A stretch of DNA of 44,093 nucleotides from an uncultured Actinomycetes bacterium (GTDB lineage: Bacteria; Actinomycetota; Acidimicrobiia; Acidimicrobiales; RAAP-2). The notes beneath the pieces were generated by a model, which was not told the origin of the DNA, searched no databases, and was given only the letters and a program-made list of their open reading frames with translations. Shown here in pieces: positions 34,261-44,093 of the stretch. The stretch is from assembly GCA_903875425.1 (NCBI GenBank), contig CAIQWC010000029.1, forward strand, positions 1 to 44,093, read 5' to 3'. The first letter of the stretch is position 1. Each line of letters starts with the position of its first letter. The position numbers and the translations under genes were made by a program.

Positions 34261-34487
34261 GATGCGTTCCTTACTGTGTGACTTGGCGGCACCTGAGCGG
34301 GTTGGGGCTCTGGGGCCCAGGCGGCTGGGACCCGGTGCACGAGTTGGAGTGCCATGTTAGGCCAGATTTTAGGTTGCCACTAGTCCGCAATGAATTCTTG
34401 GGCTATGGTCACTTTCCCTATTGCGATAAATAAGGCTCCACATCTGTGGATTAGCCTGTGGGAAACAGTAGTTGTAAGGGAATCTCT
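34261..34487. promoter_or_regulatory. rpmH-dnaA divergent region with a DnaA-box-like site
   Basis: The 227 bases between the two divergent genes hold both promoters. TGTGGATTA (34445-34453) is one mismatch from the DnaA box and lies 35 bases before the dnaA start, where DnaA autoregulation is common. AAGGGAA (34476-34482) is the dnaA ribosome site. I could not place -35/-10 boxes with confidence. Confidence 0.6.
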
Positions 34488-35855
34488 GTGGAAGATATCG
34501 ACACGCTCTGGACTAAAACATCCAGTTCGTTAAAGGAAACGGTAACAACGGCCGTATGGCAGATGTGGCTATCCAAACTCGTACCTGTGGATATCTCTGG
34601 GGATAATCTCACCCTTGGTGTTCCCAACATTGTTATTCAGCGCCGCATCGTCGATCGCTTCCAAAATCTCATCTGTGACGAGATGCGAACAATCACCGGA
34701 CGCGATTACCACTTAACCATTGAAGTCATCGAGGAGCTCGAACCCAAAGACGCCGTCGGCGAAACCACGCAACTGCCCGTGCAAAGCCCCGCCACGTCGA
34801 TGGCAGATATGGCCGCCGCCGAGCGAAGTCGTGACTCGGTGAAGCTCAATCCCTCAAAGACCTTCGAGTCTTTCGTTCCGGCAAGCTCGAACCGCTTGGC
34901 CCATGCTGCGGCGCTCACCGTAGCTGAAACCCCAGGTCGGAGCTACAATCCACTATTTATTTACGGGCCGTCAGGCTTGGGCAAAACCCACCTTCTTCAC
35001 GCCATTGGCAACTGGGTCACGCAGAACTACCCCACCTACCGAGTGCTCTACGTCACCACCGAAACGTTCATGAATGACTTTGTCGAAGCAATTCGGACCA
35101 AGTCAAACCTCTCCTTCAAGACCCGCTATCGCGAGTGTGATGTGCTCTTGATTGACGACATTCAATTCATCCAGAACAAAGAACAACTTCAAGAAGAGCT
35201 CTTCCACACCTACAACGACCTTCACGCAGCCGGTAAGCAGATCGTGATTACCTCTGACCGGGCTCCTCGAAACATCGAAACCCTCGAAGATCGACTCAGG
35301 AGCCGACTTCTCTCTGGACTTTCGGCTGAAATTGACGCCCCCGAGCTCGAAACGCGGCTGGCCATTTTGCGATCGAAAGCCTCTCATGCGCGAATCGAAC
35401 TGCCTGACGACGTCGGTCACTTTATCGCAACCAATGTGAAGGACAACATCAGAGAACTCGAGGGTGCGCTCACTCGGGTCGTGGCCTTTGCGTCGCTAAA
35501 TGGCGAGGTAATTTCACTAGAATTAGCCCAGCGGGTCTTGTCTGATATTTCAGCTGAGCCCAAAATGATCACCCCTGAGATGATCCTTGAGGCTGTGGCC
35601 CGTCACTACGATCTTGATCGTGAAGAGCTCGTGGGGCCCCGTCGAGCCCGGCCGCTCGTAGCCGCCCGGCACGTGGCCATGTACCTCATTCGTAATCTCA
35701 CGGATTACTCATACCCATCGATCGGCAAGCTCTTTGGTGGCCGTGATCACTCAACGTGTATTAGTGCTGTCGAGAAAATCGAAAGCCAGATGACTGAGCG
35801 TGGGCAGATCTACGAAAACGTAAATTCTCTGATTCACCTACTCAAGGGGAACTGA
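34488..35855 (+). CDS. dnaA: Chromosomal replication initiator DnaA
   Basis: A 455-residue AAA+ initiator. Domain I covers ~1-75 (DIDTLWTKTSSSLKETVTTAVWQMWLSKL), domain II is a short linker (~85-118), and domain III has Walker A GPSGLGKTH (160-168) and Walker B LLIDDIQF (220-227). Domain IV carries the DnaA-box-binding GRDHSTCISAVEKI (418-431). I start at GTG 34488 because AAGGGAA sits 5 bases upstream; GTG 34458 would add ten residues without similarity. It is the rightward first gene of the origin block. Confidence 0.97.
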   Translation: MEDIDTLWTKTSSSLKETVTTAVWQMWLSKLVPVDISGDNLTLGVPNIVIQRRIVDRFQNLICDEMRTITGRDYHLTIEVIEELEPKDAVGETTQLPVQSPATSMADMAAAERSRDSVKLNPSKTFESFVPASSNRLAHAAALTVAETPGRSYNPLFIYGPSGLGKTHLLHAIGNWVTQNYPTYRVLYVTTETFMNDFVEAIRTKSNLSFKTRYRECDVLLIDDIQFIQNKEQLQEELFHTYNDLHAAGKQIVITSDRAPRNIETLEDRLRSRLLSGLSAEIDAPELETRLAILRSKASHARIELPDDVGHFIATNVKDNIRELEGALTRVVAFASLNGEVISLELAQRVLSDISAEPKMITPEMILEAVARHYDLDREELVGPRRARPLVAARHVAMYLIRNLTDYSYPSIGKLFGGRDHSTCISAVEKIESQMTERGQIYENVNSLIHLLKGN

Positions 35856-36012
35856 TAACTCTGTGGAAAACTTTGTGTCTCGATAGGAAATTCGTTGCTT
35901 TGGTGTGGATAACATGCTTAGTTATCCACAGTAAATTCAATTATTTTCCAAAAGGTCAAAAGTTATCCACTCCATAAGCAACAGTTGGGGATATTAAAAT
36001 TGGTTCTGACTA

Positions 36013-36041
36013 GGGGATTTGGGATTTGATCCCCAATCCCC
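36013..36041. repeat. Nested stem-loop of GGGGAT/ATCCCC motifs in oriC
   Basis: GGGGATT (36013-36019) pairs with AATCCCC (36035-36041), and the inner GGGAT (36021-36025) with ATCCC (36029-36033) around a TTG loop, with one T/C mismatch between. There is no U-run on either side. Further copies of GGGGAT/ATCCCC lie at 35987-35992 and 36076-36081. Confidence 0.85.
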
Positions 36042-36077
36042 AGCCCCTATTACTAATAACCATTCTTGTATAACTAT

Positions 36078-36094
36078 CCCCAGAAAACCTGGGG
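36078..36094 (+). repeat. Hairpin in the dnaN leader
   Basis: CCCCAG-AAAAC-CTGGGG is a perfect 6-bp stem about 7 bases before the dnaN ribosome site (AAAGGAAG). It could influence dnaN translation or mark the end of a short transcript. Confidence 0.5.
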
Positions 36095-36114
36095 TTCTGT
36101 GAAAGGAAGTCACC

Positions 36115-37215
36115 ATGAAATTTCGTGCAGAGCGTGACTCGCTCGTTGAAGCTCTTGGTGCTGCTGGCCGCGCCATCGCCTCCCGCCTGGCCATGCCGGT
36201 ACTGGCTGGACTTCTTGTTTCGGTCACCAATAACGATCTCGTCATCACCGGAACCGATGGGGACTTATCAATCCGCGTCGAGCTAGAGGTGATTGGCGTC
36301 GAGAATGGATCGGCGGTGATTCCAGCCAAGTTGGCGAACGATATTGCTCGATCGCTCGAACCAGGGGCGGTCACCATCGAAGCAACGGATGAATCGGTGT
36401 CTATTTCGGCAGCCCGGTCACAGTTCTCGTTGCGAACCTTCCCTGTTATCGAATTCCCTCAGGTCCAGATCACCTCCGATCGCCAACTCAACATTCCTTC
36501 GGCAGCCATAGCCGATGCGTTGCGCCAGGTGGTTCGGGCGTCGTCTAATGACGATGCCCGCCCCCTCCTTACGGGTGTTTTACTCACCACCCACAATGGT
36601 GCACTCCGACTCGTTGCAACCGACTCATATCGCCTTGCTCTGCGAGACCTTGACGGATCAACCGCCGCCTTAGGCGAGCAAGACATCTTGGTTCCCTCAC
36701 GAGCACTAACCGAACTACAGCGGGCTATTACCGGTGACGACGACGAAACCGTAGGCGTCACCGCCACGACATCTGAGATCACCTTCTCGGTTGGCAAGGT
36801 GTCCATCTCCACGCGCTTGATTTCTGGAACGTACCCGGACTACCGGCAGTTGATTCCCGAAAGTTATCCAAACCGGCTCCATCTAGGCAAAGAAACGCTC
36901 ATTGGCGCGCTTCGTCGAGTCCGCCTGTTAGTCAAAGACAACACAACGCCAGTTCGCTTGTCCATGCGCCAAGGCGGTGTTGATCTCAAGGTGGTATCCC
37001 AAGAAGTTGGTGAAGGGGCCGAGTCGGTAGATGGGGACTTCACGGGTGAAGACCTCGTGATTGCCTTTAATCCCTCATATCTCATCGACGGCATCGAAGC
37101 GGTCAAGGGTGATGAGGTCATCATTGAGACCTCTGACGGCACGAGACCGGCCACCATTCGTGCCGGCGAGGCCGACGGGTACCGCTACTTGCTGATGCCC
37201 GTTCGAGTTTCCTAA
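36115..37215 (+). CDS. dnaN: DNA polymerase III beta subunit (sliding clamp)
   Basis: A 366-residue ring-forming clamp with three repeated domains. It has MKFRAERDSLVEAL, LSIRVELEV, RPLLTGVLL, LVATDSYRLAL (~165) and the C-terminal YLLMPVRVS that forms part of the protein-binding pocket (the usual M-P-M/V-R ending). The start ATG 36115 follows AAAGGAAG. It follows dnaA with the oriC region between and precedes recF by 11 bases. Confidence 0.97.
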   Translation: MKFRAERDSLVEALGAAGRAIASRLAMPVLAGLLVSVTNNDLVITGTDGDLSIRVELEVIGVENGSAVIPAKLANDIARSLEPGAVTIEATDESVSISAARSQFSLRTFPVIEFPQVQITSDRQLNIPSAAIADALRQVVRASSNDDARPLLTGVLLTTHNGALRLVATDSYRLALRDLDGSTAALGEQDILVPSRALTELQRAITGDDDETVGVTATTSEITFSVGKVSISTRLISGTYPDYRQLIPESYPNRLHLGKETLIGALRRVRLLVKDNTTPVRLSMRQGGVDLKVVSQEVGEGAESVDGDFTGEDLVIAFNPSYLIDGIEAVKGDEVIIETSDGTRPATIRAGEADGYRYLLMPVRVS

Positions 37216-37226
37216 GTTACGCGGCA

Positions 37227-38303
37227 ATGGGCCTGAAACACCTAGAAATTTTGGGGTTTCGAGTATTCAAACACACCACCATTGAGGTTCCCACTGAAGG
37301 AATCACGGTATTCGTAGGACCAAACGGAACTGGTAAAACTTCTATCCTCGAAGCAGCTGGTCTACTCGGACTTGGTCGATCGTTTCGTGGAGCAAGCAAA
37401 GAAACCATGATTCGAAACGGCGACGACACTGCTGTCGTACGAGGCCAATTCATTCATCCCGAGCGCGACGTGCTTATCGAAACCAGCTTCTCTCGGGCGG
37501 GTCGAAGCCGCACCCAGATCAACCGACAAGTGAGTCGGGCGCGCAGTGAGCTCGCAGAAGCCGCACCCATCTCAACCTTTTGTCCTGGGGATCTCGATGT
37601 TATTCAGCGCTCTCCTTCAGGTCGTCGTGACATGCTCGACGATGCCCTAGCGCTCCTCGAACCTCAACTCGGTGCCAGCTTGGACGAATATCAGCGAGCA
37701 TTAAAACAGCGAAATGCGCTCCTCAAGCAACTCAGCGGTCGGCTCAGCCCAGAAGCAGAGAGCACGCTCGACATTTGGGATCAGCGCCTCGGCCAAGCAG
37801 GTGATGAAATCGTTCGGGCACGCCGCGACCTTTTGCTCCGCCTAAGCCCCGAGATCAATCACAGCTATCGCGCGTTGAGCGGCGAGACAAAAGAAACCGT
37901 AATCGAGACCGACTATGAATCGTCAACGACGACGAGTCTCCGTGAGGCCCTCTCCGAGGTGCGCCGAGATGACCTCCGCAGGGCTACGACCTCACTAGGG
38001 CCGCACCGTGACGACATCGTTTTCTTACTCAATGGAGGGGATGCCAGGACTCAAGCTTCTCAAGGTGAGCAGCGGACCCTGGCCTTGTCGCTTCGACTGG
38101 CTATCCATGTTGCGGCAGGGAAAACTCTTGGTATTGTGCCGACCTTGCTCCTTGACGATGTCTTCTCAGAATTAGATCCCGAACGCTCCCGCCGACTACT
38201 CACTGAGCTTCCCCAAGGCCAAGCCTTGCTGTCGACAGCGTCACCGCTTCCCCCTGATATCAAGCCGAGCTTGGTGGTTGATGTGGCTGCGTTACTCGCA
38301 TGA
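37227..38303 (+). CDS. recF: DNA replication and repair protein RecF
   Basis: A 358-residue SMC-like ATPase acting in gap repair. It has LEILGFRVF (6-14), Walker A GPNGTGKTS (31-39), the AGRSRTQINRQ block, and the C-terminal signature LLLDDVFSELDPERS with an ABC-type ATP site. ATG 37227 is the family start. It overlaps dciA by four bases (ATGA, 38300-38303). Confidence 0.96.
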   Translation: MGLKHLEILGFRVFKHTTIEVPTEGITVFVGPNGTGKTSILEAAGLLGLGRSFRGASKETMIRNGDDTAVVRGQFIHPERDVLIETSFSRAGRSRTQINRQVSRARSELAEAAPISTFCPGDLDVIQRSPSGRRDMLDDALALLEPQLGASLDEYQRALKQRNALLKQLSGRLSPEAESTLDIWDQRLGQAGDEIVRARRDLLLRLSPEINHSYRALSGETKETVIETDYESSTTTSLREALSEVRRDDLRRATTSLGPHRDDIVFLLNGGDARTQASQGEQRTLALSLRLAIHVAAGKTLGIVPTLLLDDVFSELDPERSRRLLTELPQGQALLSTASPLPPDIKPSLVVDVAALLA

Positions 38304-38608
38304 GTCGCCACTCCAACGAGGGGCCAACGCCGATATCGGAGCTCATTGGACGAGCAGCCCGGTCTATCCCTAAGAACAACATCGTGGAGTTGGCGGCGAT
38401 AAGGAGTCAATGGCATGAGCTGATTGAGGCCCCGTTGCGCGACCACTGTGAGGCCGTGGCACTACAGGGGGGAGAACTCACCATCGCCGCTGATCCGGGG
38501 CCCTGGCTCTCGGGAGTGACGCTAGCGACTCCAGCCATCGTGAAGGCATTGAGCACGCTCGGTGACGGTGCGCCAAGCACGCTCCGGGTGGTTCGTCGCA
38601 GCATCTGA
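38300..38608 (+). CDS. dciA: DciA-like DUF721 protein (helicase operator)
   Basis: A 102-residue DUF721 protein: ISELIGRAARSIPKNNIVELAAIRSQWHELI, then the KH-like region with LTIAADPGPWLSGVTLATPAIVKAL. DUF721 proteins between recF and gyrB are DciA relatives, which load or operate the replicative helicase in bacteria that lack DnaC/DnaI. Neither DnaC nor DnaI is seen here, while dnaB is in the same window. Its ATG overlaps the recF stop, so it is co-translated. Confidence 0.85.
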   Translation: MSRHSNEGPTPISELIGRAARSIPKNNIVELAAIRSQWHELIEAPLRDHCEAVALQGGELTIAADPGPWLSGVTLATPAIVKALSTLGDGAPSTLRVVRRSI

Positions 38609-40641
<2,033 letters not shown>

Positions 40642-40659
40642 GGCGGACGAGAGAGAACG

Positions 40660-43143
40660 ATGACACCACCACGTAAACCCACTAACGAGACGCCTGATGA
40701 GGAGCCCATGGAGGTTGAAGCCTCTATTGAGCCGGTTCAGATTCAAGAGGAAATGGAGCGCTCCTTCCTTGAGTACTCCATGTCGGTCATTGTTTCGCGA
40801 GCCTTACCCGATGTGCGAGATGGTCTAAAACCCGTTCACCGCCGTATTCTCTACTCGATGTTCGATCAGGGTCTTCGCCCTGACCGCCCGCACACCAAGT
40901 GCGCCAAGGTCGTCGGTGAAGTCATGGGTACCTATCACCCCCACGGTGACTCGGCGATCTACGACGCCTTAGTCCGCATGGTTCAAGACTTCTCCATGCG
41001 CCACCCGCTCATCGATGGTCACGGAAACTTTGGTGGAACGGGCCCCGATGAAGGCGCCGCAGCAATGCGCTACACCGAATCTCGACTTGCTCCCCTGGCG
41101 CTTGAACTCATGGCTGGCATTGACGAAGATACCGTCGACTTCACGCCGAACTATGACAACACCGACGAAGAGCCCACGGTGTTGCCAGCTAAATATCCGA
41201 ACTTGCTGGTTAATGGCTCTCAAGGCATCGCCGTTGGTATGGCTACCAATATCCCGCCTCATAACCTGGGCGAAGTTATTGATGCCACCTTGCATCTGCT
41301 TGCTAATCCTGAGGCAACACCCGATGATCTGATGGCCTTCGTTAAGGGTCCCGACTTTCCAACGGGTGCACAAATTCTTGGTCGACAAGGAATCTTGGAT
41401 GCGTATCGCACCGGTCGCGGTTCTATCAAGATGCGCGCGGTCGCCGAGATCGAAGAGGATAAGAACGGCACGCGCATTGTCGTTACCGAATTCCCCTACC
41501 AGGTAAGTGTCGAAGTTATTGAAGAAAAGATCACCGATCTCGTTAAGGCCGGCGATATCGACGGAATCTCGGCGCTTCAAAATGACTCGGCTGGCCGCAA
41601 GCCCCGCCTCGTTATTCGTCTGAAGCGCGACGCCAACGCCAATGTGGTGCTCAACAAGCTCTTTAAGCACACGGCGTTACAAACCAGTTTTGGCGTGAAT
41701 ATGCTCGCCCTCGTCGACGGCGTACCCCGCACACTCAACTTGGCGCAAGTGCTTACGCACTACATTGCTCACCAGGTCGAAGTCATCACGCGGCGCACCC
41801 AATTCCGCCTTGATAAGGCCGAGCGCCGCGCGCACATTGTCGAAGGTCTCTTACGAGCCATTGACATGCTCGACGCAGTAATCGCGACGATTAGAAATTC
41901 GGACGACCGACCATCGGCAACGATCTCGTTGATGGCTGAGCCCTTTAGTTTCTCCGAGGAGCAGACGAAGCACATCTTGGATATGACCTTGGGTCGTTTG
42001 ACGCGTCTTGGCCGAACTGACCTTGAAGATGAGATGACCAAGTTGGCTGAGGAGATTAAGGGCTACCTCTTAGTGCTCAACGATGAGGTCGTACTTCGTA
42101 AGGTCATCTCAGATGAGCTGATCCATGTTCGAGACAGCTTCGCCAACGAGCGTCGCAGCATCGTGACGCACGACCCAGGCGAGCTCGGTGTCGAAGATCT
42201 GATCGATGACGAGGAGATTGTCGTTACGATGACGACGGGCGGCTACATCAAGTCCGTGTCTGCTGCATCCTTTAGGACCCAAGGCCGAGGTGGTCGAGGC
42301 GTAGCGGGTGCAAAGTTGAAGGATGAAGATCTGGTGAACCAAGTCATCAGCTCTTCAAGTCACGCCTACCTACTCTTGTTCTCAAACCGCGGCAAGGTAT
42401 ATCGCTTACGCGGCCACGAGATCCCGATGAAGGAGCGCACCGCCAAGGGCACCGCCGTCGTTAACTTGCTCAACCTCGCTCCCGATGAACGTATTGAAGC
42501 GATTATCTCCACGCGTGATTTCCCCACTGACTCATGGCTGATGTTCGTGACGAAGCAAGGGCAAGTCAAAAAAACCGCCTTTAGTGAATATGACAAGACG
42601 CGTCGAGATGGCTTCATCGCTATCAACTTGCGTGACGGTGACGAACTAATTCGCGTCGTCGAGACCCACGCCGGAGAAGACTGCTTTATCGTGACCGAAA
42701 AAGGCATGACCATTCGCTTTACTGAGGAAGATGTCCGAGAAATGGGACGGGCGGCTGCTGGTGTTCGAGGCATCAAACTTCGCGCCGACGACAGCGTGAA
42801 GTCTCTTGACGTGGCGCGTGACGAGGCCGACATTCTTATTGTTACCGATGCTGGTTTTGGTAAGCGCACCAAGCTGGACCGGTTTAACCGCCAGGCTCGG
42901 GGAGGCCAGGGCGTTCGAGGCATTCGCCTGCCTGAGTCTCGAGGTCGCGTGGTGGCTGCCTTTATGGTGAGTCTCGAAGAAGAGATCTTGTTGGTTTCCT
43001 CGGGGGGCATCGTGATCCGCACAGCAGTGCGAGAAATCTCGTCGCAGAACCGTGACGCGACTGGTGTTCGGGTGATGAACCTCGATGATGGACAAGCGGT
43101 AGCCGCCGTTGCTCGGGTGGCTGACGAAGAACCTGAAGCGTAG
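40660..43143 (+). CDS. gyrA: DNA gyrase subunit A
   Basis: An 827-residue subunit that cuts and rejoins DNA. It has DVRDGLKPVHRRILYSM (51-67), catalytic Tyr138 in AAMRYTE, and the quinolone-resistance-determining region HPHGDSAIYD, with Ser98 and Asp102 at the usual drug-contact positions (the sensitive-type residues). The C-terminal beta-pinwheel contains the GyrA box QGRGGRG, which marks true gyrase and not topoisomerase IV. The N-terminal ~25 residues are acidic and unlike others. It closes the rightward origin block. Confidence 0.97.
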   Translation: MTPPRKPTNETPDEEPMEVEASIEPVQIQEEMERSFLEYSMSVIVSRALPDVRDGLKPVHRRILYSMFDQGLRPDRPHTKCAKVVGEVMGTYHPHGDSAIYDALVRMVQDFSMRHPLIDGHGNFGGTGPDEGAAAMRYTESRLAPLALELMAGIDEDTVDFTPNYDNTDEEPTVLPAKYPNLLVNGSQGIAVGMATNIPPHNLGEVIDATLHLLANPEATPDDLMAFVKGPDFPTGAQILGRQGILDAYRTGRGSIKMRAVAEIEEDKNGTRIVVTEFPYQVSVEVIEEKITDLVKAGDIDGISALQNDSAGRKPRLVIRLKRDANANVVLNKLFKHTALQTSFGVNMLALVDGVPRTLNLAQVLTHYIAHQVEVITRRTQFRLDKAERRAHIVEGLLRAIDMLDAVIATIRNSDDRPSATISLMAEPFSFSEEQTKHILDMTLGRLTRLGRTDLEDEMTKLAEEIKGYLLVLNDEVVLRKVISDELIHVRDSFANERRSIVTHDPGELGVEDLIDDEEIVVTMTTGGYIKSVSAASFRTQGRGGRGVAGAKLKDEDLVNQVISSSSHAYLLLFSNRGKVYRLRGHEIPMKERTAKGTAVVNLLNLAPDERIEAIISTRDFPTDSWLMFVTKQGQVKKTAFSEYDKTRRDGFIAINLRDGDELIRVVETHAGEDCFIVTEKGMTIRFTEEDVREMGRAAAGVRGIKLRADDSVKSLDVARDEADILIVTDAGFGKRTKLDRFNRQARGGQGVRGIRLPESRGRVVAAFMVSLEEEILLVSSGGIVIRTAVREISSQNRDATGVRVMNLDDGQAVAAVARVADEEPEA

Positions 43144-43240
43144 CGACCTTCATCGGTAAGAACATGACGAGCAGTGTGCCACGGTCTCACCATATCGGTA
43201 GCACCTAGCCGTACGCTGAACCTGGTTACGGTAGCGGCGC
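43144..43240. other. Short gap after gyrA
   Basis: These 97 bases separate the convergent gyrA and ppdK genes. In many bacteria tRNA genes follow gyrA; none is visible here. A small GGCGC-TCA-GCGCC stem straddles the ppdK stop, but it is too short for a confident terminator. Confidence 0.4.
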
Positions 43241-44093
43241 TCAGCGCCTTCGTCTCATCACACTTTGGGCGGCAGCGATTCGAGCAACGGGAACTCTAAA
43301 GGGTGAGCAACTCACGTAGTCAACGCCTGCTTCTAAGAATGACTCGATGGACTCAGGATTCCCACCGTGCTCACCACAGACACCAACTTTAAGGTTTGGG
43401 TTAACGCTACGCCCAAGTGTTACGGCCATACGAACCAGAGAACCGACACCTTCGTGATCAAAAATTTCGAAGGGATTGTGCTTGAGAAGTCCCTTATCAA
43501 GGTAGGTGTTCATGATTCGACCTTCGATATCGTCTCTGCTGAAGCCAAAGGTCATTTGGGTCAAATCGTTAGTACCAAAACTGAAAAAGTCTGCATGTTG
43601 AGCGATTTGATCAGCCAGCAGTGCGGCTCGTGGTGTCTCAATCATCGTGCCCACCGAGAGCTTCATTGAGCGCCCAAGGCCTCCGGGAAGCGAGGCGATT
43701 GCTTCGTCTACCCATTGACGAGCAAGGATGAGCTCTCCTTTGGTGACGGTCAGGGGAACCATGATTTCAACGATGGGCTTTCCGCCTTCGGCGGCTAGCC
43801 GCTTAGCAGCGCGAATGACCGATCTCACCTGCATGGTGTAGAGACCAGGCTTCATAACACCGAGTCGGATACCGCGGGTTCCGAGCATAGGGTTTACCTC
43901 TTCCCAAGCACGTGCGGCCTCGAAGAGTCGGCGCTCCGATCTCGTCAGTCCTTTCGTGGCGTCTTTGATACTGAGTTCTTGGGTCGACGGTAAGAATTCA
44001 TGCATGGGTGGATCAAGCAGACGGACCGTTACGGGCAGAGCATTCATGACGCTGAAGATCTCATAGAAGTCCAGCTCTTGTACCGCTCCCAAG
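43241..44093 (-). CDS. ppdK: Pyruvate, phosphate dikinase, C-terminal part (5' end outside window)
   Basis: The frame runs leftward from the window end to a stop at 43241. The 284 visible residues form the PEP/pyruvate-binding TIM-barrel: LPVTVRLLDPPMHEFLP, MLGTRGIRLG, IMVPLT, VGTMIETPRAALLAD, FFSFGTNDLTQMTFGFSRDD and the catalytic-cysteine block GVCGEHGGNPES. The DPPMHEFLP and GFSRDD wording separates PPDK from PEP synthase and PTS enzyme I. PPDK interconverts pyruvate and PEP using ATP and phosphate. It converges on gyrA. Confidence 0.93.
   Translation of the reverse strand, partial: LGAVQELDFYEIFSVMNALPVTVRLLDPPMHEFLPSTQELSIKDATKGLTRSERRLFEAARAWEEVNPMLGTRGIRLGVMKPGLYTMQVRSVIRAAKRLAAEGGKPIVEIMVPLTVTKGELILARQWVDEAIASLPGGLGRSMKLSVGTMIETPRAALLADQIAQHADFFSFGTNDLTQMTFGFSRDDIEGRIMNTYLDKGLLKHNPFEIFDHEGVGSLVRMAVTLGRSVNPNLKVGVCGEHGGNPESIESFLEAGVDYVSCSPFRVPVARIAAAQSVMRRRR

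Larger units (their letters stand above)
35856..36114. other. oriC: Probable oriC, between dnaA and dnaN
   Basis: An AT-rich 259-base region with DnaA boxes: TGTGGATAA (35904-35912) and TTATCCACA (35922-35930), which form a 10-bp inverted repeat with a 7-base gap, and TTATCCACT (35963-35971, one mismatch). TGTGGAAAA (35862-35870) is weaker. AT-rich stretches (35931-35962 and 35991-36002) could be unwinding elements. The gene layout around it is the standard dnaA-dnaN origin. Compared with streptomycete origins there are few boxes. Confidence 0.85.

Noticed and set aside
42366-43193. 275-codon frame antisense to gyrA
   Set aside because: It is opposite a fully conserved gyrA and is rich in Ser/Arg/Thr, typical of a shadow frame.
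43144-43240. Possible tRNA genes after gyrA
   Set aside because: No cloverleaf or T-loop GTTCGA pattern is visible in the 97 bases.

Overview
The window is a chromosomal origin region from an actinobacterium (Actinomycetota) of moderate GC. The evidence is gene content and order. rpmH-rnpA-yidD-yidC-jag-rsmG-parA-parB is read leftwards and dnaA-dnaN-recF-dciA-gyrB-gyrA rightwards from the origin. To the left lie actinobacterial companions: a CwlM-like protein, trxA/trxB, MurJ, a DUF6049 protein, pcnA, ino1 with a PadR regulator, and a DUF5318 protein. The zinc-type ribosomal protein S18 and the sulfolipid gene sqdB suggest a lineage outside the classical mycobacteria/streptomycetes. Class Acidimicrobiia is my guess and is not proven by the window.

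Layout. 1-708: end of ilvD. 718-2851: two flavin oxidoreductases in one leftward unit. 3132-6023: a UDP-sulfoquinovose synthase converging on a large polytopic membrane protein of glycosyltransferase-C type. 6241-7735: a tightly overlapping three-gene leftward operon (DUF2505, COG4280-type membrane protein, small membrane protein) of unknown role. 7736-8095: a gene-free stretch with a perfect hairpin flanked by direct repeats. 8096-10895: response regulator without an adjacent kinase, Bcp-type peroxiredoxin, a small DUF1543 protein and an MFS transporter. 10873-13216: rlmN and a second MFS transporter. 13366-16652: dnaB and the rpsF-ssb-rpsR-rplI operon with a strong terminator. 16774-20029: panB, the DUF5318 gene, padR-ino1. 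20044-28610: pcnA, the DUF6049 gene, murJ, degV, a small membrane protein, trxB, trxA and the cwlM-like gene. 28785-34260: chromosome segregation (parB, parA, three parS), rsmG, and the jag-yidC-yidD-rnpA-rpmH block. 34261-36114: dnaA and its flanking regions with DnaA boxes (probable oriC between dnaA and dnaN). 36115-43143: dnaN, recF, dciA, gyrB, gyrA. 43241-44093: the end of a pyruvate phosphate dikinase gene.

How the genes fit together. Most of the right two thirds is replication, segregation and envelope housekeeping. DnaA, DnaB, its loader-like partner DciA, SSB, the sliding clamp and gyrase are all encoded here. Two perfect DnaA boxes precede dnaB, which suggests that helicase expression is tied to DnaA. 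MurJ, the DUF6049 protein and the CwlM-like protein point to coordinated cell-wall synthesis. YidC, KhpB/Jag, RnpA and L34 form the usual translation and membrane-insertion block.

Most notable points: a long RGG-plus-acidic tail on ribosomal protein S18; a CwlM-like gene with no ATG/GTG/TTG start before its first domain and with degraded amidase motifs; a cluster of GGGGAT motifs forming a nested hairpin in the origin; a 17-codon leader ORF coupled to panB by an ATGA overlap; and a structured gene-free element before the orphan response regulator. I saw no CRISPR array, insertion sequence, tRNA or rRNA.
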